A stretch of 34,061 nucleotides of DNA, from the NCBI GenBank assembly GCA_900550375.1, contig URRP01000028.1, positions 1-34,061 on the forward strand, given 5' to 3'. Of the stretch, positions 7,542-15,625 are shown piece by piece. A model generated the notes under the pieces. The model was not told where the DNA came from. It ran no database searches and saw nothing but the letters and a program-made list of their open reading frames with translations. Source of the stretch: an uncultured Alistipes sp. Its GTDB lineage: Bacteria; Bacteroidota; Bacteroidia; Bacteroidales; Rikenellaceae. The position numbers and the translations under genes were made by a program. Position 1 is the first letter of the stretch. Each line of letters opens with the position of its first letter.

Positions 7542-8834
7542 TTATTCGAACAGAGCTTCGACTTTCGTTACGACCTCCTCGGGATCGGGTGTGAGCGGAA
7601 AGACGAGGCTCGGTTTAAGATACCAGAGTTCCTTGTCCTGCTGGCAGCGGTGTTCTCCGCCGCCCGTAATGTTGAGCATGACGATCTTTTCGGGATCGAT
7701 CCGGCCTTCGGCCACGGCCTTGACGAGCGATGCCGTAGCGATACCCGCCGCAGAGTAGATGTCGATTCCCTCGGTCTCTTCGAACAGGGCGCGGGCCTTA
7801 CGGGCCTGTGCGTTCGTCGCCACCATGACGTCGCCGTCGGTGGCTTTCAGCGCATCGTACAAACCGCCGGCCAGCGAATAGGGCGGCTTGCGGTTCGAAA
7901 GTACTTTGGCGTCGATGATTTCGGCGTCGCGGCGCGCCTTGGAAGCTTCGTAAGGCAGCAGTTCGCGCGAGTCTACCCGCCAAGCGTCGAACATCGGGAC
8001 GAAGGGTGCGTTCTGCGAGACGACGAGTTTCATCGTCTTGTTGCCGAAGCGGCCGTCCTCGTTCAGACGCATATTGGCTTCCCACGCCGCTATGGCGCCC
8101 GTGCCGCTGCCGACGGCCTGAAAGTAGTAGTCGGGAATCTCGCCGATGGTCGTGGCGGCCGACAGCACCGTCGTGGCCATGCCGTCGCGCCGAGCGACAT
8201 TTTTCGCTCCGCCTTCGGCATAGAACCTCCGCGACTTGAGCGCCAGATTGCTCAGGAAGATCGCGTCGAAGTAGTCGCCTCCTCGTTCGGGACAGATCAG
8301 CTTGACGCAGGGGTTGAGCGGCCGGTCGAACCAGAGCGCCGAGATATTCTCCTCGGGAACCGAGAGCAGCAGCCGGATGTTGTTGTCCGAACATACTTTG
8401 GCGAAGGCGCGTGCCGTGTTGCCGGCCGAGGCGACAACCAGAATCCGCTCGTCGCCTTCGCGGATACGGGCGCAGACGCTGTATGCTTCGGTCTCCTTGA
8501 AGGAGCAGGTGGTCATCTTCGCGCCGATTTCGGGATAGTAGCCGTTGAAGGTGATATAAAGATTCTTCAGACCGAGGTGGTCGGCCAGTCCTTTGCTTTT
8601 ATAGGTCACGGGTGCGCTCGAACCCTCCAGCATACGGCGGATGGGCAGCCAGTCGCAGAATTTGTAGAAGCCGTAGCTGTCGGGCCGCACGTCGATCTGA
8701 CGGACGGCGTAACGGGTGCGGATCATCGAAGGCAGTTTGCAGCAGGGGTCGTCGAGCATCCAGCCTTCGTCTTCGAACTGCCGGCCCGTAGCGACACATT
8801 CGAGCGTGTAATCAGTGGGTGTAAAATTCTCCAT
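7542..8834 (-). CDS. Cysteate synthase (threonine-synthase-like PLP enzyme)
   Basis: A 430-residue fold-type II PLP enzyme. The PLP lysine is K113 in TTCSFKETEA, substrate-loop SAGNT is at 136-140, and the glycine-rich phosphate clamp VGSGTGA is at 241-247. The N-terminus, with the cysteine pair in DDPCCKLPS, and the NGYYPEIGA segment resemble the cysteate synthase branch rather than threonine synthase, which would have SFKDR at the lysine. Cysteate synthase exchanges the phosphate of O-phospho-L-serine for sulfite, giving L-cysteate. In Alistipes-type bacteria cysteate is condensed with a fatty acyl chain to build capnine-type sulfonolipids. It follows nspC by 24 bases. A threonine-synthase-like activity cannot be excluded from sequence alone. 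Confidence 0.82.
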   Translation of the reverse strand: MENFTPTDYTLECVATGRQFEDEGWMLDDPCCKLPSMIRTRYAVRQIDVRPDSYGFYKFCDWLPIRRMLEGSSAPVTYKSKGLADHLGLKNLYITFNGYYPEIGAKMTTCSFKETEAYSVCARIREGDERILVVASAGNTARAFAKVCSDNNIRLLLSVPEENISALWFDRPLNPCVKLICPERGGDYFDAIFLSNLALKSRRFYAEGGAKNVARRDGMATTVLSAATTIGEIPDYYFQAVGSGTGAIAAWEANMRLNEDGRFGNKTMKLVVSQNAPFVPMFDAWRVDSRELLPYEASKARRDAEIIDAKVLSNRKPPYSLAGGLYDALKATDGDVMVATNAQARKARALFEETEGIDIYSAAGIATASLVKAVAEGRIDPEKIVMLNITGGGEHRCQQDKELWYLKPSLVFPLTPDPEEVVTKVEALFE

Positions 8835-8858
8835 GTAGTATATTGGGTTTCTTCTGTT

Positions 8859-9998
8859 TCAGGACATGCGCCCTTTGAAATCCGCGTAGCCGAATTCGCG
8901 GACGATGCGCAATGCGCCGTCGGCACCGGCAATGGCGATCGTGGGGTGCGCTACGCCGTTGAACATCGTAGTCTTGACCATCGTGTAGTGGATCATATCC
9001 TCGAAGACGATCCGTTCGCCGATCTGCAATTCGTGGTCGAACGCCCAGTCGCCGCAGTAATCCCCTGCCAGACAACTGTTGCCGCCCATGCGCCAGCGTC
9101 GTTCGCCGGCCTGCGGTTCATGGGCGCCGACGATGGCCGGCTTGTAGGGCATTTCGAGACAGTCGGGCATGTGACAGGCGAACGACACGTCCAGCATGGC
9201 CGTGCGGACGCCGCTGTTTTCGACGATATCTTCGACGGTCGAGACCAGATATCCCGTGCGCCATGTAAATGCGCTTCCCGGCTCGAGAATCAGCCGCAGG
9301 TGCGGATGACGTGCACGGAACGCGCGCAGCAGCGCGATCAGTTCGTCGCAATCGTAGTCGGCATGGGTCATCAGGTGGCCGCCGCCCATATTGAGCCATT
9401 TGATCCGGTCGAGGCAGTCGCCGAAAAGCGCTTCGACGGCTTCGAGTGCCTTGCGGAGGTGTTCCGGCCGCGATTCGCACAGCACGTGAAAATGCAGCCC
9501 CTCGACGCCGTCGGGAAGTCCTCCCTGCGAGGCAAGCTCCTCGGCGGTCATGCCCAGCCGCGAACCCGCCACGCAGGGGTTGTAGAGGTCGGTTTCGACC
9601 GGCGAATAGCGCGGGTTGATACGCAGACCGCACGAAATTCCGCGCAGCAGCGCCATGGCGCCGAAACGGCGGAACTGCCCGAGCGAATTGAACGTGATGT
9701 GGCTGCTGCAATCGAGAATCTCGCCGATGTTGCGGTCGGTGTAGACCGGAGCATAGGTGTGCGCCGGCTGCCCGAACTCTTCGCGGACCAGTCGGGCTTC
9801 GGCGGCCGAACTGGCCGTCGCTCCGTCGCTGTGGCGAGCCAGCTCGGGAAAAATACTCCACATGGCACACGCCTTCAGGGCGACGATCACCTCGGCGCCC
9901 GATTCGCGGCGCACGCGGTCGATCACAGCCAGATTTTGCTCCAGCAAACGTTCGTCCAACAGGAAACAAGGCGAAGGAACCCGCTTGAAATCAATCAT
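8859..9998 (-). CDS. nspC: Carboxynorspermidine decarboxylase
   Basis: A 379-residue fold-type III (alanine-racemase-like) PLP decarboxylase. The PLP lysine is K42 in VALKACAMW, HFHVLCE and MGGGHLMTHADYD mark the barrel and phosphate-binding loops, and GGNSCLAGDYCGDW carries the catalytic Cys/Asp pair of the second domain. NspC decarboxylates carboxynorspermidine or carboxyspermidine, giving norspermidine or spermidine. Length and motifs match the family throughout. It is first of a three-gene run (nspC, cysteate synthase, nuclease). Its dehydrogenase partner is not in this window. Confidence 0.93.
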   Translation of the reverse strand: MIDFKRVPSPCFLLDERLLEQNLAVIDRVRRESGAEVIVALKACAMWSIFPELARHSDGATASSAAEARLVREEFGQPAHTYAPVYTDRNIGEILDCSSHITFNSLGQFRRFGAMALLRGISCGLRINPRYSPVETDLYNPCVAGSRLGMTAEELASQGGLPDGVEGLHFHVLCESRPEHLRKALEAVEALFGDCLDRIKWLNMGGGHLMTHADYDCDELIALLRAFRARHPHLRLILEPGSAFTWRTGYLVSTVEDIVENSGVRTAMLDVSFACHMPDCLEMPYKPAIVGAHEPQAGERRWRMGGNSCLAGDYCGDWAFDHELQIGERIVFEDMIHYTMVKTTMFNGVAHPTIAIAGADGALRIVREFGYADFKGRMS

Positions 9999-10027
9999 TC
10001 GTATCTGACATCTGACAAATTATCGCG

Positions 10028-10035
10028 CAAATATA
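10028..10035 (-). promoter_or_regulatory. Possible -7 box upstream of nspC
   Basis: TATATTTG on the minus strand matches the TAnnTTTG -7 box 30 bases upstream of the nspC start. The nearest TTTG upstream (10048-10051) is only 12 bases away instead of 19-21, so the assignment is tentative. Confidence 0.4.
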
Positions 10036-10092
10036 GTGATAATATCGCAAAGTGCCGCGAAGAATGGATGCACATTCCCGTCGGCGCAAAGA

Positions 10093-10128
10093 AAAAGCGG
10101 AATTTACCCGTTCGTGGGGTAAATTCCG
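10093..10128 (-). terminator. Terminator of the 53-residue protein gene
   Basis: CGGAATTTACCC (10098-10109) pairs perfectly with GGGTAAATTCCG (10117-10128) around a seven-base loop. On the minus strand the stem is followed by GCTTTTT. It separates the small gene at 10164-10325 from nspC. Confidence 0.82.
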
Positions 10129-10163
10129 TTGTCTGCCCGTCGGTCTCGGCGTCGGGGAGCGGG

Positions 10164-10325
10164 TCAGCGCTTCATCTCCTTATCGGCCGCGAAAGCCTCT
10201 TCGACTTCGCGTTCCTTCTGGATGCGGTCCTTGTGGGTGTAATCCTCCACCTGATCGACCAGTTCGTTGACTTTGTTTTCGAAATTTTGCTCGCAGGGCG
10301 TGCAGGTCGTCTGTTCGTCTTTCAT
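10164..10325 (-). CDS. Small conserved-looking acidic/coiled protein, 53 residues, CxxC motif
   Basis: Translation on the minus strand from the ATG at 10325 gives 53 residues: MKDEQTTCTPCEQNFENK, then a strongly charged, heptad-like helix (VNELVDQVEDYTHKDRIQK), ending DKEMKR and TGA. C8 and C11 form a CxxC pair. There is no membrane segment or signal peptide. Support for a real gene comes from the compact uninterrupted frame, codon use like its neighbours and a strong terminator 36 bases after the stop. I do not recognise the family. The CxxC and helix could suit metal binding or protein-protein contact, but that is speculation. Confidence 0.65.
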   Translation of the reverse strand: MKDEQTTCTPCEQNFENKVNELVDQVEDYTHKDRIQKEREVEEAFAADKEMKR

Positions 10326-10482
10326 GGCTTTTAATCGTTAAATGTGACAAGTTTTCCTTCTCCGTACAAATTGCATACAAAAGGGCGATTTATTTTGTAT
10401 GGGCGCAGCGGAAAATCGCTTCGCCGGTATGGAAGAATCGGGAAAAATTCGTAGTTTTACATTAAATAAACCGAAATTGTCT

Positions 10483-12549
10483 ATGTCGTTTCTCACCGCA
10501 ATGGATTTCACGCTGCCGCTGGCCGATCCCGTGCTGAAGTTTCTCATCATCCTGCTCATCATCCTCGGAGCGCCGCTACTGCTGAACAAGTTTCGCATTC
10601 CTCCGTTGCTGGGACTCATCATCGCCGGAGCCGTGATCGGGCCTTACGGATTCAATCTCGTCCTGCGCGATAGCAGCATCATTTTGTCGGGTACGGCCGG
10701 CCTGCTCTACATCATGTTTCTGGCGGGGTTGGAGATCGATATGGGCGACTTCAAGCGCAACAGTCTGCGCAGCCTGACCTTCGGCCTGTATACCTTCTGT
10801 GTGCCGATGGCACTCGGAATCGTTGCAGGATACTACCTGCTCGGCTTTTCATGGCTTACCTCGGTGCTGCTGGCCAGTATGTTCGCTTCGCATACGCTGA
10901 TCGCCTACCCCATCATCAGCAAGCTGGGGATCAGCAAGAACAATGCGGTCTGCATCACCGTGGGCGGGACGATGATTACCGATACGCTCGCGCTGCTGGT
11001 GCTGACGATCGTCGTCGCGCTCTCGACGGGCAATGCCGACGATATGTTCTGGGTGCGGCTGGGATTGTCGATCACGGCTTTCACGCTCTTCGTGCTGCTG
11101 GGATTCCCGTTGATCGGCCGCTGGTTCTTCAAGCGGGTGCACGATAATATTTCACAATACATCTTTGTGCTGGCGATGGTTTTTCTGGGCGCTTTTCTCG
11201 CCCAGCTGGCCGGACTGGAGGCAATCATCGGGTCGTTTCTCGCAGGGCTGGCACTCAACCGGCTGATCCCCGCCACTTCGCCGCTGATGAACCGCGTGGA
11301 GTTCGTCGGCAATGCGATCTTCATCCCCTTCTTTCTGCTGAGCGTCGGGATGCTGATCGACTACCGTGCTTTCTTCACCAGCTTCGAGACGATCAAGGTC
11401 GGTGCCGTGATGATCGTCGTGGCCACGGCGGCCAAATTCATCGCCGCGTGGCTCACGCAGAAGACCTTCCGCATGTCGGTCGACCAGCGGCGCGTGATCT
11501 TCGGGTTGAGCAATGCGCAGGCTGCGGCGACGCTGGCGGCCGTGCTGGTGGGTTACAACGTCATTCTGGGTACGACGCCCAACGGTGAGCCGATCAGGCT
11601 GCTGAACGAAAGCGTGCTCAACGGTACGATTCTGATGATTCTGGTCACCTGCACGATGGCGTCGTTCTCGGCACAAAAGGGGGCGCACAATATCGCCATG
11701 CAGGAGTCGCCGGAGGTCGAGGAGTCCGACCGGAACGAGGTGGAGATTCTGATTCCGGTCAGCAACGAAGCGAATGTCGAGGAGCTGGTCAATCTGGGGC
11801 TGTCGCTCAAACCGAAACGCGTGAAGAATGGGTTGTATGCGCTCACCGTCATTGAGAACCGCGCTTCCGACGGCACGTCGATGAAACGTTCGAAACGCCT
11901 CCTGCAACAGGCCGTCGAGACGGCCGCAGCGACAGACACCCGTTTGCAGGAGCTGCTGCGATACGATCTGAGTCCGGCAAATGCCATTTCGGGCGTCATC
12001 CGTGAATGCGGCATTACCGATATTATATTGGGATTGCACGAGCGCAAAGATATCTCTTCGGGTTTTCTGGGCCGCGTGGCGGAGGGAACCATCGCCGACA
12101 ACAGCACCAACGTCTTCGTCTACAAGCCGGCGCAGCCGCTGTCGACCGTCAAGCGGCATCTGGTCGTTCTGCCGCCGCAGGCCGAAAAGGAGGTCGGATT
12201 CCCCAGTGCGCTGGAACGTCTGGCTAACGTGGTCGGAAATACGGGCGCCAAGGCGGTGTTCTACGCCCTGCCCGCCACGCTCGATCTGATTCGGGAGCGT
12301 TTTGCCAAGTCGTCGGGCGAAGTCAGCTATGTTCCGTTCGGCAATTGGGAGGATTTTCTGATCGTCTCGCGCGACGTGCGTGCCGACGATGCGCTGTGGA
12401 TCTGGATGAGCCGCCGAAACGGTCTCTCCTACGAATCGTCGATGGCGCGCGTTTCCCGCTATCTGGATCAATATTTCCGGGCCAATAACTTCGTGTTGGT
12501 CTACCCGCTTCAGGCCGGTATCGACGAAGGATCACGCTATCTTACCTGA
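10483..12549 (+). CDS. CPA2-family cation/proton antiporter with C-terminal universal-stress-like region
   Basis: A 688-residue protein from the chosen start. The first ~400 residues form the hydrophobic KefB/NhaS-type exchanger, with the first-helix signature LLLNKFRIPPLLGLIIAGAV, the LAGLEIDMG segment and the SHTLIAYPI and GTMITDTLALLVL discontinuous helices. The soluble C-terminal ~270 residues look like two UspA-type half-domains (EVEILIPVSNEANVEELVNLG and KRHLVVLPPQAEKEVGF) and may sense a ligand. It should exchange Na+ or K+ for H+ across the inner membrane. The frame opens at 10399, but the first 28 residues are unlike the family. ATG 10483 (or 10501) fits better, with a possible -7-like TAGTTTTA at 10452-10459. 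The stop codon overlaps the convergent HEPN gene by 8 bases. Confidence 0.88.
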   Translation: MSFLTAMDFTLPLADPVLKFLIILLIILGAPLLLNKFRIPPLLGLIIAGAVIGPYGFNLVLRDSSIILSGTAGLLYIMFLAGLEIDMGDFKRNSLRSLTFGLYTFCVPMALGIVAGYYLLGFSWLTSVLLASMFASHTLIAYPIISKLGISKNNAVCITVGGTMITDTLALLVLTIVVALSTGNADDMFWVRLGLSITAFTLFVLLGFPLIGRWFFKRVHDNISQYIFVLAMVFLGAFLAQLAGLEAIIGSFLAGLALNRLIPATSPLMNRVEFVGNAIFIPFFLLSVGMLIDYRAFFTSFETIKVGAVMIVVATAAKFIAAWLTQKTFRMSVDQRRVIFGLSNAQAAATLAAVLVGYNVILGTTPNGEPIRLLNESVLNGTILMILVTCTMASFSAQKGAHNIAMQESPEVEESDRNEVEILIPVSNEANVEELVNLGLSLKPKRVKNGLYALTVIENRASDGTSMKRSKRLLQQAVETAAATDTRLQELLRYDLSPANAISGVIRECGITDIILGLHERKDISSGFLGRVAEGTIADNSTNVFVYKPAQPLSTVKRHLVVLPPQAEKEVGFPSALERLANVVGNTGAKAVFYALPATLDLIRERFAKSSGEVSYVPFGNWEDFLIVSRDVRADDALWIWMSRRNGLSYESSMARVSRYLDQYFRANNFVLVYPLQAGIDEGSRYLT

Positions 12550-13438
12550 ACGCGGATGAACGGACAATCATCCGGTCGTAACATTCGAGTCGTTTCCGGC
12601 AGACCTGCGCGGTCAGGCGACGCAGTGCATGGATTCGGAGCAGCAACGCGGCCGTGTCCGCTTCCGAGACGGGGTAATCGGTGTCGTAGCGGGCTTTGAT
12701 GTAGGCTTCCTGCAAAAGCCCGTACAGACGGATGTCCTCGTCGGTGGTCTGCCGGGAAATCGGTGCGAGTTCGGGAATCAGCAGCCGGCAGTAGGTGAAC
12801 CATGTGGCGATGTCGTGGAATTGGATCCGGTATTGAATGTAGACATAAAACATGATGTGCAGATAGTTTTCCGCGATCTGGTGCAGCATGAACATTGCGG
12901 GACGATTTTTCCGATCCTTCAGGCAGTGTTTTGCACACCATAGAAACTCGTCTGCGACGGGAAGCATCCCTTCGTAATAGTCCTGTACCTCCTCCTTGAT
13001 TTTCCGAAAATCGAATTTGCGGCGGCGGGCCAGTCTGCGCCCCGTGTTGTCGTACAGAAGGATCCCCTTTTCCTTCAGCATGGAACAAAAGAGATAACCG
13101 GCCTTCAGCTCCCGATTCAGCTGAAAAAGAGGAATGTTGAAAAAAACCGGTTGTGCCGTCGAAGCCAACTTTCCGTTGTCTTGGAGCGACCGGTTGTAGA
13201 TGCTGAACAGGTCGCTCCAACGGCGTTTGGACATACGCCGCCGAGTCACGATAACGAATCCGTATGAATCGGGCGTATCGCCGGCCGGCGGCGGCTCTTT
13301 GCCGAAGAGCGTCTCGGCAAGACGCCGGTCGTACAGAACGATCATCTTGATCTCGATTATTTTCTTTTGAAAGAGGTCCACCAGTCTGCGCAGATCGCAT
13401 CGGACTTCCGCCGGTAAGTAGCGAATCGATTTTTTCAT
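12542..13438 (-). CDS. HEPN-domain protein with degenerate nucleotidyltransferase domain
   Basis: A 298-residue protein. Residues 1-135 align with the minimal nucleotidyltransferase (MNT) fold of Bacteroides HEPN/NTase proteins: the helix MKKSIRYLPAEVRCDLRRLV, then the strand MIVLYDRR where active proteins have a Gly-Ser (FGSYARG-like) motif, then SYGFVIVT where the metal-binding Asp residues are expected. Both catalytic motifs are missing, so the domain is probably inactive. Residues 145-290 are an all-helical HEPN domain (AMFMLHQIAENYLHIMFYVY, with IQFHDIATW after it). HEPN/MNT pairs often act as toxin/antitoxin or RNA-targeting modules, but a fused single protein with a dead MNT may have another role. 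It converges on the antiporter gene. Confidence 0.72.
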   Translation of the reverse strand: MKKSIRYLPAEVRCDLRRLVDLFQKKIIEIKMIVLYDRRLAETLFGKEPPPAGDTPDSYGFVIVTRRRMSKRRWSDLFSIYNRSLQDNGKLASTAQPVFFNIPLFQLNRELKAGYLFCSMLKEKGILLYDNTGRRLARRRKFDFRKIKEEVQDYYEGMLPVADEFLWCAKHCLKDRKNRPAMFMLHQIAENYLHIMFYVYIQYRIQFHDIATWFTYCRLLIPELAPISRQTTDEDIRLYGLLQEAYIKARYDTDYPVSEADTAALLLRIHALRRLTAQVCRKRLECYDRMIVRSSAFR

Positions 13439-13519
13439 ACGCTAAAGTTACGAAAATAATGGCTTTTAATGGTTTGGGGCGCAAAATAAAACGGTTCTGT
13501 TTGAATCGTATCCGATCGA

Positions 13520-13548
13520 AAGAGGAGTCCGGCGGGACTCCTCTTTTA
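13520..13548 (-). terminator. Terminator of poxB
   Basis: AAGAGGAGTCC (13520-13530) pairs perfectly with GGACTCCTCTT (13535-13545) around a GGCG loop. On the minus strand it lies about 50 bases beyond the poxB stop and is followed by a short T stretch. It has a four-T run on the plus strand, so it may work in both directions. Confidence 0.75.
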
Positions 13549-13596
13549 ACGTCGGAAACTGCTGACGACCCTTCTGTTTCCGTTGCAGGAGCTGGG

Positions 13597-15333
13597 TCAG
13601 ATCACGTCCCACAGATGTTTGAAATTGCTCTTGGCCGTTGCCGCGACTTCGTCGCCCCGCCCTGTCAGGATCAGCTTCGTCATCGCCAGTGCAAACCCTT
13701 TCATCTGCGAAAATTCGATTTTAGGCGGCATGGCCAGTGCATTGGGATCGGTTTGTACGTTGATGCAGACCGGGCCGGGCGTTGCGAAGGCGTTGCGCAG
13801 CACCTCCTCCAGCTCGTCGGGCTGCGCCGCCTCGAAGGCTGCGATTCCCATGGCACGGGCGATCGCTGCGAAATCGGGATTGCACATATCGGTCTGGCAG
13901 TCGGGAAGTCCCGCGACCTCCATCTCGAGTTTCACCATACCCAGTGCACGATTGTCGAAGACGACGATCTTCACGGGCAGTTTGTATTGCACGACGGTCG
14001 CCAGATCGCCCAGCAGCATCGACAGCCCTCCGTCGCCGCACAACGCGATCACTTGTTGCCCGGGGCGGGCGAATGCCGCTCCGATGGCCATTGGCAGAGC
14101 GTTGGCCATCGATCCGTGGTTGAACGAACCGAGCATCCGCCGCTGTCCCGTCGCATGAAGATAACGGGCGCCCCAGACGCAGCACATGCCCGTATCGACC
14201 GTGAAAATCGCATCGTGTGCCGCCAGCCGGTCGATCAGCGCCGCGACGTATTCGGGTGCGATATTTCCCTCGCGGCCCCGTTTCTCGGCGGTCCGCTGCA
14301 TTTTGTCGCATAACTCGCGGTAGATTTTCAACTGCCGGTCGAGAAACGCCCGCTCTCGGCGCTCTTCGAGCAGCGGAATCAGCGCTTGCAGCGTATCTTT
14401 CACATCGCCGGCCAACCCCAGTTCCACCCGCGCTCGGCGTCCGATCCGTTCGGGACGTATGTCGATCTGTGCGATGCGGCACTCTTCGGGCATGAACGAT
14501 TCGTAGGGGAAGTCGGTGCCCAGCAGCAACAGCAGATCCGATTCGTGCATACTGATATAGGCCGAAGGAAGGCCCAGAAGCCCCGTCATCCCGATTTCAC
14601 AGGGGTTGTCGTATTGAACGTCCATCTTCGCCTTGAAGCTGTATGCTACGGGAGCTTTGAGCAGTTCCGACAATGCTACCACCTCGTCGTGTGCATCGCG
14701 GGCGCCGATGCCGCAGTAAATCGTGATCTTTTCCGCACGGCGAACCATCTCCGCCAGCGCCCGCAGCTGGTCGTCTTGAGGTCGGCAAAGCGCCCGGGAC
14801 GACAGCAGTTCGGATGCGACGGGCGACTCGGCGGCCTCCGAAGCGGCCAGATCGCCGGGCAGTCCGATCACCGCCACCTCCTTTTTCGATACGGCATACT
14901 GAAGTGCCATCGGCAGCATCCGGGCAAACTGCGGCGGCGTGACGGCCAGTTGGTTGTACCCGCTGCAATCGGCGAAGAGCCGGATCGGATCGGTCTCCTG
15001 AAAATAACCCGTTCCGAACTCGTCCGAGGGGCAGGTCGATGCGATGGCAAGCACCGCACAGCCGCTTCGTTGGGCATCGTAGAGTCCGTTAATCAGATGG
15101 ACATGGCCCGGGCCGCTGCTTCCGGCACAGCAGGCGATGCCGTTGAGCTGCGCCTCTGCCGCGGCGGCGAATGCCCCGCTCTCTTCGTGCCGCACATGCA
15201 CCCATTCGACCGTCTCTGCACGGCGCACGGCGTCGTTCACTTCGTTCAGGCTGTCGCCTGCAACGGCATAAATGCGGCGGATTCCCGCTTTACAAATCGT
15301 TTCGACCAGCTGGTCGGCTACTTTCCGTCCCAT
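13597..15333 (-). CDS. poxB: Pyruvate dehydrogenase (quinone) / pyruvate oxidase PoxB
   Basis: A 578-residue thiamin-diphosphate enzyme, close to the 572 residues of E. coli PoxB. The catalytic Glu is E50 in VRHEES, the N-terminal domain has GSSGPGHVHLINGLYDA, the FAD-binding middle domain lies at about 190-340, and the ThDP/Mg motif starts GDGG (433-436) and ends FDNRAL. The C-terminus LTGRGDEVAATAKSNF resembles the lipid-binding tail of PoxB. It oxidises pyruvate to acetate and CO2 and passes electrons to membrane quinone. The frame stays open to 15690, but that extension has no homology-like features, so ATG 15333 (MGRKVADQLVETI) is the start. It appears monocistronic. Confidence 0.92.
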   Translation of the reverse strand: MGRKVADQLVETICKAGIRRIYAVAGDSLNEVNDAVRRAETVEWVHVRHEESGAFAAAAEAQLNGIACCAGSSGPGHVHLINGLYDAQRSGCAVLAIASTCPSDEFGTGYFQETDPIRLFADCSGYNQLAVTPPQFARMLPMALQYAVSKKEVAVIGLPGDLAASEAAESPVASELLSSRALCRPQDDQLRALAEMVRRAEKITIYCGIGARDAHDEVVALSELLKAPVAYSFKAKMDVQYDNPCEIGMTGLLGLPSAYISMHESDLLLLLGTDFPYESFMPEECRIAQIDIRPERIGRRARVELGLAGDVKDTLQALIPLLEERRERAFLDRQLKIYRELCDKMQRTAEKRGREGNIAPEYVAALIDRLAAHDAIFTVDTGMCCVWGARYLHATGQRRMLGSFNHGSMANALPMAIGAAFARPGQQVIALCGDGGLSMLLGDLATVVQYKLPVKIVVFDNRALGMVKLEMEVAGLPDCQTDMCNPDFAAIARAMGIAAFEAAQPDELEEVLRNAFATPGPVCINVQTDPNALAMPPKIEFSQMKGFALAMTKLILTGRGDEVAATAKSNFKHLWDVI

Positions 15334-15587
15334 ATTCGATATCGGATTTTTGGCTAACAGCCTCAATAGTAGTGCCACAAAGCCGATAGTAAGGACGTCG
15401 GGGTGTAATAGATCCGCCTGAACGTTGCAGCATCTCCACCGCCGCGTCTGCAAGTCATCTGCGGACGGCCCGCATCTGTCGGATGGGTGGGATTCAAGGT
15501 CCTGCCACGACATCGGCGTGGTGGCAATCTTCCGCATAATGGCTGGCAGCAATGCGTTCGTTTCGATCTTTTTTTTTGAACGAATCT
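15334..15587. other. Non-coding stretch upstream of poxB
   Basis: No convincing gene. The long minus-strand frame running through here from poxB encodes low-complexity, basic, family-unlike sequence. It holds a nested inverted repeat TGCCAC...GTGGCA (about 15503-15526) and a nine-T run near 15569-15577. The poxB promoter should lie here, but no box pair matching the Bacteroidetes consensus was found on the minus strand. Confidence 0.5.
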
Positions 15588-15619
15588 TTTGGTAATCAAA
15601 ATAGTATTCCGTACTTTTG
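15588..15619 (+). promoter_or_regulatory. Plus-strand promoter without an assigned gene
   Basis: TTTG (15588-15591), a 20-base spacer and TACTTTTG (15612-15619) form a full match to the Bacteroidetes promoter consensus. Transcription would start near 15626 and run away from poxB into 15626-15780, which contains no plausible reading frame. Confidence 0.6.
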
Positions 15620-15625
15620 TCTCCC

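Noticed and set aside
7650..10334. Plus-strand open frame of 894 codons
   Set aside because: It runs antisense through cysteate synthase and nspC, both with complete motifs; the product is Arg/Ala/Val-rich and family-unlike, as expected for a GC-rich shadow frame.
15340..15600. Cobalamin or other known riboswitch upstream of poxB
   Set aside because: Looked for conserved box sequences on the minus strand; none of the motifs I know were present.
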